Source: Flavihumibacter petaseus NBRC 106054 (lineage in GTDB: Bacteria; Bacteroidota; Bacteroidia; Chitinophagales; Chitinophagaceae). Taken from it: DNA of 64,000 nt. Of the stretch, positions 26,131 to 35,066 are shown in pieces. A model generated the notes under the pieces. It searched no databases, had not been told where the DNA came from, and saw nothing but the letters and a program-made list of their open reading frames with translations. A program made the position numbers and the translations under genes. The stretch is taken from positions 372,001 through 436,000 of the forward strand of contig NZ_BBWV01000003.1 in the NCBI RefSeq assembly GCF_000974785.1, in the 5' to 3' direction. The first letter of the stretch is position 1. Each line of letters starts with the position of its first letter.

Positions 26131-26222
26131 TTTCCGGCCGGCGCGGTAAATTCTTTCGGGGAGTATACTTGCAGCCTGCTTATTTTCGTTAAACTACATC
26201 TGACACAAAACCTTATATACCT

Positions 26223-27680
26223 ATGAACAAGCTTTTATGCCTAGTTCTTGTCATGCTTGCTTTCCTTTCCTGCAGGCGCGATGTTGATAACCCAAATTTT
26301 CTGGAAGCCGATAATGTTGCTATTTCAAAATCCAACCGGTCGTCAATTGTCTACATGGCTGTACGCTCGAATGTTGCCTGGCAGGTAATGTTGGCCGAGG
26401 AAGACAAAAAATGGTTACAACTTGAGGGATTTTATTTTGGGGAGGATCACGATTCCATTGGGTTTAAGGTGCTTGAAATGAATACAGGGAATGCTGACCG
26501 TATTGCCAGAGTTAAGGTGTATTCGCTGGACGACTCGTTTGATAAATCTGTATATGCTGACGTTGTACAACCACGAATGGAGAAAGATATTGTCCGGAAT
26601 TCATATGGAGGTTCGGGGTTTGATGATTTTTACAATTTCGTACCGATGGACGATGGTGGATTTATTATAGCGGGAGTAACTGAAAGTACGGATGACGATC
26701 TTACGGGACTGAATTTCAATGATAGGGGGTACATCAGTTCAAATTGGATATTGCGGACGGATAAGGACGGTAAAATTCTGTGGCAGAAAACTTTTAGAGA
26801 CAACTCAAAGGCAATAGCGTTCCTGTTGCCCTGTATCTACAGGAAGGACAACGGAAACATTTTAGTTCATGGCTGTGAAGGAAATATTCAAAAAATTCTG
26901 GAATTTACTATTGATGGCCAATTGGTAGCTGGTTACCCGGCACCTTCGATTCGTTTTTTTAATACAGATGTGTTTTCAGAAGGAAATAATACCTATACCG
27001 GTATTGGCCAAAAGGCATATGGAGGCGGAAAATATGTTTGTAAACTGACCGGTGAGGGTGACAGTGTGTGGGCAATTGAAATTCTTGATATGTCAATTAT
27101 TCTGGACCTGGCTGCAGCACCGGATGGGTATGTAGCAATTGGTTATAGAACAGACTATACCGGCCTTACTTTGGTTAAAGTCAGCCGTGATGGCAAATTG
27201 TTGTGGCATAGAACTTTGCCAGGAGCCTATGCGGGAACGTCAATAGAATATTTGCCGGACGGGACGTTTTTATTGGCCGGCGGTTTCGAGAGAAATGGCT
27301 CTGTATGGTACGCGAAAGCAAATTCAGAAGGACAAATTATCTGGATGAAGACTTTACCGCCGAACAGCGGCAGTTGCATTGCAATGACTCATTGCAGTGA
27401 TGGCAATTTTCTGATGACAGGTAGGGTAACGGGTCCTGTCACACCAAATAGTAGTGCAAGGGGGGGAGAGGATGTATTTGTCCTCAAGTTAAATGCCGAC
27501 GGCGATATTTTATGGGCGCGAAATCTGGGCACCAATGCATCAGATATTGGATTCAGGATTTTGGAAACCAAACCAGGCAAGTACGCCGTTCTCGCAACAA
27601 CCCAGGGAAATGGAAATGAAGTAATCAACCCGTTTTCTGATAGTTCCAGTGATGGCTGGTTGTATCAGTTTTCAGAATAA
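26223..27680 (+). CDS. lipoprotein with BACON-like and beta-propeller-like domains
   Basis: This is a 485-residue exported lipoprotein (lipobox FLSCRR, C17) of unknown role. Residues about 25-120 have the features of a BACON-like Ig domain (WQVMLAEEDKKWLQLEG, a buried Trp pair and a terminal VVQPR). The rest is a run of repeated beta-sheet units of the type GGFIIAGVTES...WILRTDKDGKILWQKTF and VKVSRDGKLLWHRTL, each ending in K-x-D-x-x-G-x-I-x-W, typical of PQQ-like propellers. BACON domains are associated with glycan or mucin binding. The gene is less GC-rich than its neighbours. Its last 16 bases overlap the end of coaE on the other strand. Confidence 0.7.
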   Translation: MNKLLCLVLVMLAFLSCRRDVDNPNFLEADNVAISKSNRSSIVYMAVRSNVAWQVMLAEEDKKWLQLEGFYFGEDHDSIGFKVLEMNTGNADRIARVKVYSLDDSFDKSVYADVVQPRMEKDIVRNSYGGSGFDDFYNFVPMDDGGFIIAGVTESTDDDLTGLNFNDRGYISSNWILRTDKDGKILWQKTFRDNSKAIAFLLPCIYRKDNGNILVHGCEGNIQKILEFTIDGQLVAGYPAPSIRFFNTDVFSEGNNTYTGIGQKAYGGGKYVCKLTGEGDSVWAIEILDMSIILDLAAAPDGYVAIGYRTDYTGLTLVKVSRDGKLLWHRTLPGAYAGTSIEYLPDGTFLLAGGFERNGSVWYAKANSEGQIIWMKTLPPNSGSCIAMTHCSDGNFLMTGRVTGPVTPNSSARGGEDVFVLKLNADGDILWARNLGTNASDIGFRILETKPGKYAVLATTQGNGNEVINPFSDSSSDGWLYQFSE

Positions 27681-28279
27681 ACCTGCGGAGATTTGTTGAG
27701 AAATTGCATGTGAAGACGGAGCACCTGCGGCGTAACCAGGTGCTGGTCGTCATTGGTAATAACATAATCGCACAACTTCATTTTCAGCGATTCATCCAGC
27801 TGGTTTGACATCCGCCGGATTACCTCTTCTTTTGTTACGCCATCTCTTTTCATGGCACGGTGCAATCGCAATGAATCTGGAGCAAAAACACCAATGATTT
27901 TGTCAAGGCCGGAAGTGCTGCCGGTTTCAAAAAACAGTGCCGCTTCCTTGATGGCATAGGGATGGCCGGCTTTCTCCTGCTGGTCAAACCAGTTTTCGCC
28001 AAAGGCAATCACAGCGGGATGAACAATAGCATTATAGGCCGCCAGGAGCGCCTGGTCGCCGAAAATTTTGGTAGCAATGAAAGCTTTATTGGGAAGGTTG
28101 TTCTGGTAGGCAGCTTCACCTAATAATCCAATGATGGCTGTACGAAGGGCAGGGTCAGCTGATATTAATGTTTTAGCGGCAGTATCTGCATGATAAACCG
28201 GAATGCCAAGGGTACTAAAAACCCTTGCCACGATTGATTTACCACTGCCGATACCGCCGGTTATCCCTAAACGTAGCAT
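27665..28279 (-). CDS. coaE: dephospho-CoA kinase
   Basis: This enzyme phosphorylates dephospho-CoA with ATP, the last step of CoA synthesis. The 204-residue protein begins with the P-loop LGITGGIGSGKS (4-15) and has HADTAAKTLI, HPAVIAFGENWF and RMSNQLDESLKMKLCDYVITND, all typical. It is the last gene of the nusB-DUF1573-yajC-coaE run. Its ATG overlaps the yajC stop by one base (28279). The 3' end overlaps the convergent lipoprotein gene by 16 bases. Confidence 0.95.
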   Translation of the reverse strand: MLRLGITGGIGSGKSIVARVFSTLGIPVYHADTAAKTLISADPALRTAIIGLLGEAAYQNNLPNKAFIATKIFGDQALLAAYNAIVHPAVIAFGENWFDQQEKAGHPYAIKEAALFFETGSTSGLDKIIGVFAPDSLRLHRAMKRDGVTKEEVIRRMSNQLDESLKMKLCDYVITNDDQHLVTPQVLRLHMQFLNKSPQVYSEN

Positions 28280-28620
28280 TATTTTTTATCCGCAATGTTG
28301 GCGGCTGCTTTGTTCACGTTTTGTGTCCATTCCAGCGACACGGCAGAACGCTCAATTTTCATGTAAGAACCCGGACTAACTTCCATTTCGATGGTACCGT
28401 CTTCATTTACCTTATTCACTTTTCCGTGGATACCGGCGATGGTAACGATCCGGTCACCCTTCTGCATATTGTCCTGGAATTGTTTGGCTTGCTTGGCTTT
28501 TTTAGCCTGGGGACGGATCATGAACAGCCAGAAAACGAGGATCATGCCACCCAGCAGCAGAAGAGAGTAAGTGCTGCCGGCACCGCCTGCGGGGGCCTGA
28601 AGAAATACGAGATGATTCAT
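28279..28620 (-). CDS. yajC: preprotein translocase subunit YajC
   Basis: This small single-span membrane protein associates with SecDF and SecYEG. Its 113 residues have one transmembrane helix (about 18-36, YSLLLLGGMILVFWLFM), then the signature IRPQAKKAKQ and the beta-rich KGDRIVTIAGIHGKV. In many bacteria it is next to secD; here secDF is about 4.4 kb away and yajC lies in the nusB operon, the common Bacteroidota arrangement. Spacing to the upstream lipoprotein gene is 26 bases. Confidence 0.94.
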   Translation of the reverse strand: MNHLVFLQAPAGGAGSTYSLLLLGGMILVFWLFMIRPQAKKAKQAKQFQDNMQKGDRIVTIAGIHGKVNKVNEDGTIEMEVSPGSYMKIERSAVSLEWTQNVNKAAANIADKK

Positions 28621-28646
28621 GTTGTTATGGTTTGAAAAAATGATTA

Positions 28647-29108
28647 TCAGGGCTCTACTACTACCACCTTGAAATGCAATTCATGGGAAGTGCCACCAAA
28701 GGTATTGGCATTGACGACAATAGACTTATTGTTGACACCCACCCGGCCACCGGACTGGAACGTGCCTTTGATCACCCCCTCTTTTCCTGGCATGATAGGT
28801 TCTTTCGGTGGTTCAGCTACCGTGCATCCGCAGCCTGGCCGCACCGAAGCAATGATCAGGGGCTTATCGCCGGTATTGCGGAAGCGGAAAGCAACCGGCT
28901 GATCCGTTCCTTCAGTAATTTGACCGAGGTTCAGATCTTTATCCAGCCATTCGATCCGGGTAAATTTTGAACTGTCCTGTGTGTCGGTCACCGCCATCCC
29001 CGCATCGGCTTTGGGGCTGTTCGGGAGTGTATTTGCCTTGGTGTCCGGGCCGTTTTGGCAGGCCATAACTGCAAACGCCATTATAGCAACTAATAATTTA
29101 CCAGTCAT
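28647..29108 (-). CDS. DUF1573 lipoprotein
   Basis: This is a small exported lipoprotein (lipobox VMACQ, C17) with one DUF1573 Ig-like domain. The domain's diagnostic segment is present: FRFRNTGDKPLIIASV, then PGCGCTVAEPP with the paired cysteines, then a P-x-x-P-G-K-x-G turn. The domain is widespread in Bacteroidota, but its function is not established. The gene lies between nusB (3-base gap) and yajC. Confidence 0.88.
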   Translation of the reverse strand: MTGKLLVAIMAFAVMACQNGPDTKANTLPNSPKADAGMAVTDTQDSSKFTRIEWLDKDLNLGQITEGTDQPVAFRFRNTGDKPLIIASVRPGCGCTVAEPPKEPIMPGKEGVIKGTFQSGGRVGVNNKSIVVNANTFGGTSHELHFKVVVVEP

Positions 29109-29111
29109 GCC

Positions 29112-30035
29112 TTATTTTTTATAACTCACTTTATGCAGCCGGTCGTCGCGCTGCAGGTCCTTGTGAATATTGTCCAGGATGCCATTTACGAACTGGCCGC
29201 TTTGGTTCGTACTGTATTCTTTTGCAAGGTCGATATACTCATTGATCGTGACCTTGGGTGGAATCGTTTCAAAATAGAGGAATTCGCATACGCCCATTTG
29301 CATCAGGATCATATCCAGGGTAGCAATGCGTTCCGGATCCCAGTTCTTCAATTTGGGTTTGATCAGGTCGAGGGTTTCCTCTTTTTTGTCAAGCACTGTA
29401 AGCAGCAGTTCCTTTGCAAACTGGGATTTTTCACTGCTGAGGATTTTGGAAAAATCAAAGGACCCGGGCTTATTCAGGTATTGTTGCACCAGCTGGTTGA
29501 CCATTTCGCAGTCGTCGTCCCAGTTGTTGAAATGTTCTTCCAGGTGGCTGGTAAAAGCCTCATTGGAGATCATCAGGTTTGCATATATATATTCTACAAT
29601 CTCATTTTCCGTCTTTTGATCACGGCCTTCCTGATGAATATAATGCTGGTAAACAGGTGTAGCGACGAGTTCGAGGTAGAGCTTTCGCACCAATTCCTTA
29701 TCCAGGTAACGATCTACTAATCCATCCCGGATAGCACCCTGGAGGGAGATATCCTCCAGCATTTTCCAGAGAAGGGTGTTTCCGGCGATTTTGATGTTTA
29801 CACTAAGATCTTCTGCAGACGGCAGGTGTTTAGCTGCCCGGTTTTTGGCATCGGTTTCGGCGTAACGGAGTACTTCCGTCAGGAAAAAAAGGATATAAGA
29901 CAGCAGTTGACGGGTGTTGTCAAACTGTTTGTTCAATAATTTAGTGGGTTCTCCGGGTTTCACGGCCTGGTCCAAAGCGTCAAGAGAATAGAGCGTTTGC
30001 ATTACTTTGACCCGGATGATTCGTCTGCTGAGCAT
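29112..30035 (-). CDS. nusB: transcription antitermination factor NusB (long Bacteroidota form)
   Basis: NusB binds boxA RNA with NusE and supports antitermination in rRNA transcription. This 307-residue form is about twice the length of the E. coli protein. It starts with the family's LSRRIIRVKVMQTLYSLD helix, has a long helical insert, and ends with the conserved NusB core (IATLDMILMQMGVCEFLYFETIPPKVTINEYIDLAKEYS). It is first in the operon with the DUF1573 gene, yajC and coaE, transcribed from a clear promoter at 30061-30092 and divergent from groES-groEL. Confidence 0.93.
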   Translation of the reverse strand: MLSRRIIRVKVMQTLYSLDALDQAVKPGEPTKLLNKQFDNTRQLLSYILFFLTEVLRYAETDAKNRAAKHLPSAEDLSVNIKIAGNTLLWKMLEDISLQGAIRDGLVDRYLDKELVRKLYLELVATPVYQHYIHQEGRDQKTENEIVEYIYANLMISNEAFTSHLEEHFNNWDDDCEMVNQLVQQYLNKPGSFDFSKILSSEKSQFAKELLLTVLDKKEETLDLIKPKLKNWDPERIATLDMILMQMGVCEFLYFETIPPKVTINEYIDLAKEYSTNQSGQFVNGILDNIHKDLQRDDRLHKVSYKK

Positions 30036-30060
30036 GCCTCCAAGAACTTTGTTGAGTCGG

Positions 30061-30092
30061 CAAAGCTACAGGATTTCAGGGGGGTAGCCAAA
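30061..30092 (-). promoter_or_regulatory. promoter of the nusB operon
   Basis: On the minus strand TTTG (30089-30092) is followed after 20 bases by TAGCTTTG (30061-30068) and C. Both boxes and the spacing match the Bacteroidota housekeeping sigma consensus. The box lies 25 bases before the nusB start. Confidence 0.65.
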
Positions 30093-30250
30093 AGGACGGT
30101 AGTTAAAACCTCTGGGAGCAGGTTTGGTACAAAATGGCCGAACAATGGTAGTCACTGGCTGAAAAATTGACATTTCGGCTTGTTGTCGGGAGCCGAATGG
30201 GTCTTAATACGCATTCCGACTGAAAAAATGACCTTAAAAAGGCTGAAATA

Positions 30251-30281
30251 TTGGATTGGCATGTATTTCGTTTAGCTTTGC
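30251..30281 (+). promoter_or_regulatory. promoter of groES-groEL
   Basis: TTG (30251-30253), 19 bases, then TAGCTTTG followed by C (30273-30281). The predicted leader to the groES ATG at 30336 is about 50 bases. Confidence 0.65.
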
Positions 30282-30335
30282 GAGCCTTCGGAGCTCAAGC
30301 TCCTGATCATTTTTCATTAATTAAAACCAATCAAT

Positions 30336-30617
30336 ATGGCCAAGAAGTTAAACATTACTCCTTTGCACGACAGGGTGGTGGTGAAACCTGCACCTGCCGA
30401 AGAGAAAACTGCGGGAGGCATCATCATTCCCGATACTGCCAAAGAAAAGCCGCAACGTGGCACAGTAGTAGCCGCCGGTCCTGGCAAGAAAGATGAGCCG
30501 ACACTTGTGAAAGTGGGCGACACCGTACTTTATGGCAAATATGCCGGAACTGAGCTTCAGCTCGAGGGCGGCGACTACCTGATCATGCGGGAGAGCGACA
30601 TCCTCGCAATCGTTTAA
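30336..30617 (+). CDS. groES: co-chaperonin GroES
   Basis: This is the heptameric lid of the GroEL chaperonin. Its 93 residues contain the signature [20 protein letters not shown], with the mobile loop (about 17-32) and the roof segment, and end ESDILAIV. It is followed 34 bases later by groEL in the standard operon. Confidence 0.97.
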   Translation: MAKKLNITPLHDRVVVKPAPAEEKTAGGIIIPDTAKEKPQRGTVVAAGPGKKDEPTLVKVGDTVLYGKYAGTELQLEGGDYLIMRESDILAIV

Positions 30618-30651
30618 TTTTTCCTAACAACAACTACAAAACAGCTATACA

Positions 30652-32286
30652 ATGGCAAAACAGATTTATTTCGACATCGAAGCCAGGAACCGGATGAAGA
30701 AAGGGGTGGACACTTTGGCCAACGCGGTTAAAGTAACCCTCGGACCCAAAGGCCGTAACGTGGTGATCGAAAAGAAATTCGGAGCACCTGCTGTAACCAA
30801 GGACGGTGTTACCGTAGCTAAAGAAATCGAACTGGAAGACCCGATCGAGAATATGGGTGCCCAGATGGTGAAAGAAGTTGCGAGCAAAACTGCTGACGTT
30901 GCCGGTGACGGTACTACAACAGCTACTGTTCTGGCTCAGGCAATCATCACTGAAGGACTCAAGAACGTAGCAGCAGGTGCCAATCCGATGGACCTGAAAC
31001 GTGGTATTGACAAGGCAGTAGAAAAAGTGGTTGAAGCGCTTCAGGCACAAAGCCAGAAAATCGGTAACGATACCAAGAAGATCGAAGCTGTAGCTACAAT
31101 CTCTGCCAATAACGATCCCGAGATCGGAAAGCTGATTGCTGAGGCAATGGCTAAAGTGGGCAAAGACGGGGTTATCACCGTTGAAGAAGCAAAAGGAACT
31201 GACACTACAGTTGAAGTGGTTGAAGGTATGCAATTCGACCGCGGATATATCTCTCCCTATTTCGTTACAAACAGCGAGAAAATGGAGGCAGAATTGCAGA
31301 ATCCCTATATCCTGATCTACGACAAGAAGATCGGTGCTATGAAGGATATCCTGCACATTCTTGAAAAAGTTGCGCAGGGTGGCCGTCCGCTTGTGATCAT
31401 TTCTGAAGATCTCGAAGGGGAAGCACTCGCTACACTGGTCGTAAACAAACTGCGTGGTACGCTGAAAGTGGCTGCTGTTAAAGCGCCCGGATTCGGCGAC
31501 CGTCGCAAGGAAATGCTCCAGGATATCGCGATCCTGACTGCTGGTACAGTGATCAGCGAAGAGCAGGGTTTCAAACTGGAGAACGCTGACCTCAGCTATC
31601 TCGGCGTGGCTTCTTCCATTACCATCGACAAAGACAATACCGTTATCGTTGGCGGAAAAGGCAAAAAAGATGATATCACGAAGCGCATCAACCAGATTAA
31701 AGCTCAGATCGAGTCTACTACATCTGATTATGACCGTGAGAAACTGCAGGAGCGCCTCGCGAAGCTCAGTGGTGGTGTTGCTGTACTGAATGTTGGTGCA
31801 GCCACTGAAGTGGAAATGAAAGAAAAGAAAGACCGCGTTGACGATGCCCTGCACGCTACCCGCGCTGCCGTTGAAGAGGGAATCGTTCCCGGTGGTGGTA
31901 CTGCTTTCATCCGCGCAATCACTTCCCTCGACGGATTCCGCAGTTCAAACGAAGACGAAAAACTGGGTGCCCAGATCGTTCGTCGTGCACTGGAAGCTCC
32001 GCTCCGTATTATTGTTGAGAACGCCGGCCTGGAAGGTTCTGTAATCATCAACCAGATCCGTGAAGGAAAAGGCGACTACGGTTTCAACGCCCGTACAGAG
32101 AAATTTGAGAACCTCCTGAAAACAGGTGTTATCGATCCAACCAAGGTGGGTCGTGTTGCCCTGGAACATGCTGCGTCTATCGCAGGTATGCTGCTGACTA
32201 CTGAGTGTGTGGTAGCTGACAAGCCTTCCAAAGAGGCTGCACCTGCTATGCCGCACGGTGGTGGTATGGGAGACATGGGTTACTAA
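30652..32286 (+). CDS. groEL: chaperonin GroEL
   Basis: This 60-kDa double-ring chaperonin folds cytoplasmic proteins with ATP and GroES. The 544-residue length and sequence are classical. The ATP-binding segments [24 protein letters not shown] and the late [12 protein letters not shown] are present. The C-terminus ends with a short GGGMGDMGY tail, a modest version of the Gly-Met repeat. It has the more even, GC-balanced codon use of a highly expressed gene. A UUCG-capped terminator follows. Confidence 0.98.
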   Translation: MAKQIYFDIEARNRMKKGVDTLANAVKVTLGPKGRNVVIEKKFGAPAVTKDGVTVAKEIELEDPIENMGAQMVKEVASKTADVAGDGTTTATVLAQAIITEGLKNVAAGANPMDLKRGIDKAVEKVVEALQAQSQKIGNDTKKIEAVATISANNDPEIGKLIAEAMAKVGKDGVITVEEAKGTDTTVEVVEGMQFDRGYISPYFVTNSEKMEAELQNPYILIYDKKIGAMKDILHILEKVAQGGRPLVIISEDLEGEALATLVVNKLRGTLKVAAVKAPGFGDRRKEMLQDIAILTAGTVISEEQGFKLENADLSYLGVASSITIDKDNTVIVGGKGKKDDITKRINQIKAQIESTTSDYDREKLQERLAKLSGGVAVLNVGAATEVEMKEKKDRVDDALHATRAAVEEGIVPGGGTAFIRAITSLDGFRSSNEDEKLGAQIVRRALEAPLRIIVENAGLEGSVIINQIREGKGDYGFNARTEKFENLLKTGVIDPTKVGRVALEHAASIAGMLLTTECVVADKPSKEAAPAMPHGGGMGDMGY

Positions 32287-32311
32287 TCCATTGATTATCA
32301 TTGAAAAAATA

Positions 32312-32343
32312 TAGAGAGCCATCCTTCGGGGTGGCTCTTTTCG
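32312..32343 (+). terminator. intrinsic terminator of groES-groEL
   Basis: Stem AGAGCCATCC pairs with GGGTGGCTCT (one G-U pair) around a TTCG tetraloop, followed by TTTT. Confidence 0.85.
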
Positions 32344-32803
32344 TTGCGTAATGCCAACGATTGGTGTTGCCGGGATTTATTCTTTATTGTATTGACTATC
32401 AATGTAATATTAAGATCCCTGAAATGTGTTTTTTTCTGGAATACACAACCAGTTCTGCATTTTGTTAATTAACCAGGTGCCACCCTTCGATTAAAATATG
32501 TACTTCCATAGGTAAGGCCCCGGCGGCTACCCATCCCTGCTATTTACATGAGTTTGATGTTGTAACCCGAAATTCGGGTGTCGAAAACAGGCCAGAAAGC
32601 GACTATGGTTTATGGTGACTTTATTGCCATATTCGCTGTAGAAAACAAATCTTACGCGGTAAATCAGCCGAATTTCGAAAACTTTTTTCAGGCGATTTTA
32701 ATTTGTCAGTAAAACATATATTTTTGTCTTACAACCTCTGAACAGACTTACCGTTAGACCTTTCCATTTCTCCTATTGAATTTCCTTTCTGGGTAGCTTT
32801 TTA
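32344..32803. other. 460-base gap before the EPS-associated region
   Basis: No gene was recognised. The gap holds a perfect 7-bp inverted repeat ACCCGAA-A-TTCGGGT at 32565-32579, which could be an operator or small hairpin. It also holds a -7 box near its right end. Base composition becomes visibly more AT-rich toward 32700, continuing into the next gene. Confidence 0.5.
32719..32726 (+). promoter_or_regulatory. -7 promoter box for the SASA-type esterase
   Basis: TATTTTTG, a perfect TAnnTTTG. A TTTG at 32702-32705 is only 13 bases upstream, shorter than usual. The leader to the ATG at 32804 would be about 70 bases. Confidence 0.42.
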
Positions 32804-34984
32804 ATGAACCACAAAAGAATGGGAGAGATGAACTGTAATTTTACGTACCGTTATGTGAAAATATTTGCCCTATTAATTATTTTCCTAAATATCTATTCTA
32901 CAGGATTTTCACAATTTACGAATAGTGGTAACCTTCCAAACGGCGATGGTACATATTCGAGCTTTCCAATGGATACACAGCTTGTTGCAAGAAATCCGGC
33001 AACCAACAAGGCAAGTATTCAAATTGCATTCATTGTAACAAAAAGCATTCAGGACATTCGAATAGAGATTTTTCGGGATGGTAATAATGATGATAATTAC
33101 GATGGGCCACAGGATAGTAAACGTACTGTCTATATAGGAAATGGTCCAATAAATTACTCTGATACAATACAGATACCGGCTGAATTATTCAACTATCGTA
33201 TTCGACTTGCGTATAGTTCCAACAGCGTTTGGTTAAGCAGGAACAGAATTGTTGCTGGTGATGCTATTTATATACAGGGTCAGTCTAATGCCGAAGCAAA
33301 GCCATTTGGTAACGATCTGGCCAACAATTCTGCAAATAATGATGCTGGTTCAAATCGGCAATGGGTTCGTGTTTTTGGCGGAGGAGGAAATACTCCACGA
33401 TGGTATGTAGGAAGCGGTGTTAAAGGTTATAATGCCGATGCCAGCCTTGGCCAGTTTGGGCTGAGAATAGGTTCCCAAATAGTTCAAAATCAGTCAATCC
33501 CTGTGGCCATTATGAATGGAGCTGAGCTTGGACATCCAATAAGTTATTTTCAGAAAGACGCTCCTCCTGATCTGTATTCAAACTTTACGACTAACAATTA
33601 CCAAAGAGAGTTGGCCCGTTTAACACAAGCGGGACTAAAAAGTCATATTAGAGCGGTTATTTGGTTTCAGGGAGAATCCAACACCTATACTTATACAAAT
33701 CCTTCAACAAATGAGGTGGAGGGTGAGAAGATTAATACAGTGCAGTATATAGCCGCATTCAACAAACTATATCTGGATTGGGAGACAGACTTAGGTCGTG
33801 CGGAAAAATATTACATATATCAGATCAAACCAGGGTGTATTAATATTTCCACTCCGGAATCAAGTCTTCCAATACAGGAAGCTCAGCGACGACTTGATTT
33901 GAACAATCAACAGATGGAAATTATTTCTACCAATAACCTTGATAAATATTCTGACAACTGTCATTATAACTACATTGGAGGCTATCAGGAAATAGGCAAT
34001 AGAACTTATACGCTGATCTCGCAATATTTTTATGGTGCTCCGGTTTTAGCCAATACAATGACACCCGTGGCAATCAGTGCCGCATACAGTGCAGTTAACC
34101 TCAGCAACAGACCCAATAAAATTCAGATCAGACTCAATTTACCAACAGATAATCTGGTCGTCAACGGCGATATGACGACATTATTCAAGTTAAATGGACC
34201 TGCCGGAAATACGTATACTATCAACAGCGTTAGTATTGTCAATAAGGCTACTTTGCCAGCAGTTAATAATGTAATTGAAATAGGGTTTACTTCCAGCGGC
34301 TCCGATAACCCTACCAGTGTTTCACTGCAGAGTTCGGCATCAAGATTTGCAATTCCCTCAATTGCCAACAATGGAGGCAATGGTCTGGGGCTGATCAATT
34401 TCAGTGAACTCCCCATCGATATCGGTATCCTCCCGGCTGATCCTTTGAACCTGCGCGTAAACAACAACGGGGTATCTAACAACCTGCTGTGGGATGCCGA
34501 AAATAACATTGACTTCGAGAAATTTGAAGTGCAGAAAAGTGCTGACGGAAACAATTTCGCCACCATCAGCGAGATCAGCTCCTCAAGCGTGACCACCACT
34601 GCTCATTATCAGTACCTGGATATCAAACCCAATGCAATCCGTAATTATTACCGGATCAAGGCAACCAAAAATGATACAAAAATTGTATACAGTGATATAG
34701 TTGCCGTTAACAACCGCGCTAATAGCTTACCCGGATTGACCATTTACCCCAACCCGGTAAAAGACAGGGCGAATATCAGTCTCACGCTGAAGAAAGCCAG
34801 CAGCGCAACCGTCCAGATTTTTGATGCCAACGGAAGGATGGTAACAAGCAGAAAACTGGTATTGCAAAAAGGCAGCAATATGTTCTCTGCCGGTGAATTG
34901 ATTGACCAGCCTTCCGGAATTTATATGGTTCGTGTAACTACCGATGACGGCGTTTATACCGGCCGCGTGGTGCGGGTGAAATAA
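32804..34984 (+). CDS. T9SS-secreted SASA-type carbohydrate esterase (sialate O-acetylesterase-like)
   Basis: This is a predicted extracellular O-acetylesterase acting on acetylated sugars. The 726-residue product has a signal peptide (helix about 18-34, ending FSQ). The SGNH-like catalytic motifs of the SASA family are present: nucleophile S161 in IYIQGQSNAEA, E291 in IWFQGESN, and the Asp-His pair D384/H387 in SDNCHYN. After a fibronectin-like region (about 540-640), the last 85 residues are a T9SS type A sorting domain (YPNPVKDRANI, ending VVRVK). The first three quarters are AT-rich, whereas the last part has host-like composition. Its product could trim the polysaccharide made downstream (inference). 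Confidence 0.82.
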   Translation: MNHKRMGEMNCNFTYRYVKIFALLIIFLNIYSTGFSQFTNSGNLPNGDGTYSSFPMDTQLVARNPATNKASIQIAFIVTKSIQDIRIEIFRDGNNDDNYDGPQDSKRTVYIGNGPINYSDTIQIPAELFNYRIRLAYSSNSVWLSRNRIVAGDAIYIQGQSNAEAKPFGNDLANNSANNDAGSNRQWVRVFGGGGNTPRWYVGSGVKGYNADASLGQFGLRIGSQIVQNQSIPVAIMNGAELGHPISYFQKDAPPDLYSNFTTNNYQRELARLTQAGLKSHIRAVIWFQGESNTYTYTNPSTNEVEGEKINTVQYIAAFNKLYLDWETDLGRAEKYYIYQIKPGCINISTPESSLPIQEAQRRLDLNNQQMEIISTNNLDKYSDNCHYNYIGGYQEIGNRTYTLISQYFYGAPVLANTMTPVAISAAYSAVNLSNRPNKIQIRLNLPTDNLVVNGDMTTLFKLNGPAGNTYTINSVSIVNKATLPAVNNVIEIGFTSSGSDNPTSVSLQSSASRFAIPSIANNGGNGLGLINFSELPIDIGILPADPLNLRVNNNGVSNNLLWDAENNIDFEKFEVQKSADGNNFATISEISSSSVTTTAHYQYLDIKPNAIRNYYRIKATKNDTKIVYSDIVAVNNRANSLPGLTIYPNPVKDRANISLTLKKASSATVQIFDANGRMVTSRKLVLQKGSNMFSAGELIDQPSGIYMVRVTTDDGVYTGRVVRVK

Positions 34985-35009
34985 AGATTGAGCAAGATCT
35001 CCCGTCAAT

Positions 35010-35050
35010 AAAAAAGGGCCCGTCTGCATCCGCAGCGGGCCCTTGCTTTC
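35010..35050. terminator. bidirectional terminator between the esterase and lyase-like genes
   Basis: A long stem, AAGGGCCCG (35014-35022) plus CTGC with GCAG plus CGGGCCCTT (35036-35044), has one bulged T and a 4-base loop. It is preceded by an A-run and followed by T-containing sequence, so it serves both convergent genes. Confidence 0.82.
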
Positions 35051-35066
35051 ATGGTATCACAGGGTG

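Larger units (their letters stand above)
30036..30335. other. divergent promoter region between nusB and groES
   Basis: These 300 bases hold no gene. They contain the two divergent promoters listed separately. No CIRCE inverted repeat (TTAGCACTC and its complement) was seen, so HrcA control is not supported. Confidence 0.6.

Noticed and set aside
30036-30335. CIRCE heat-shock operator upstream of groES.
   Set aside because: No TTAGCACTC-N9-GAGTGCTAA repeat is present; only a housekeeping-type promoter is seen.
30634-31854. Long minus-strand open frame (406 codons) opposite groEL.
   Set aside because: It is antisense to a highly conserved gene with strong codon bias, which often leaves the opposite strand open. 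There are no domain features.
32287-32803. Possible tRNA or structured RNA in the gap after groEL.
   Set aside because: No cloverleaf pattern or conserved tRNA arms were found; only a terminator, one short palindrome and a promoter box are visible.
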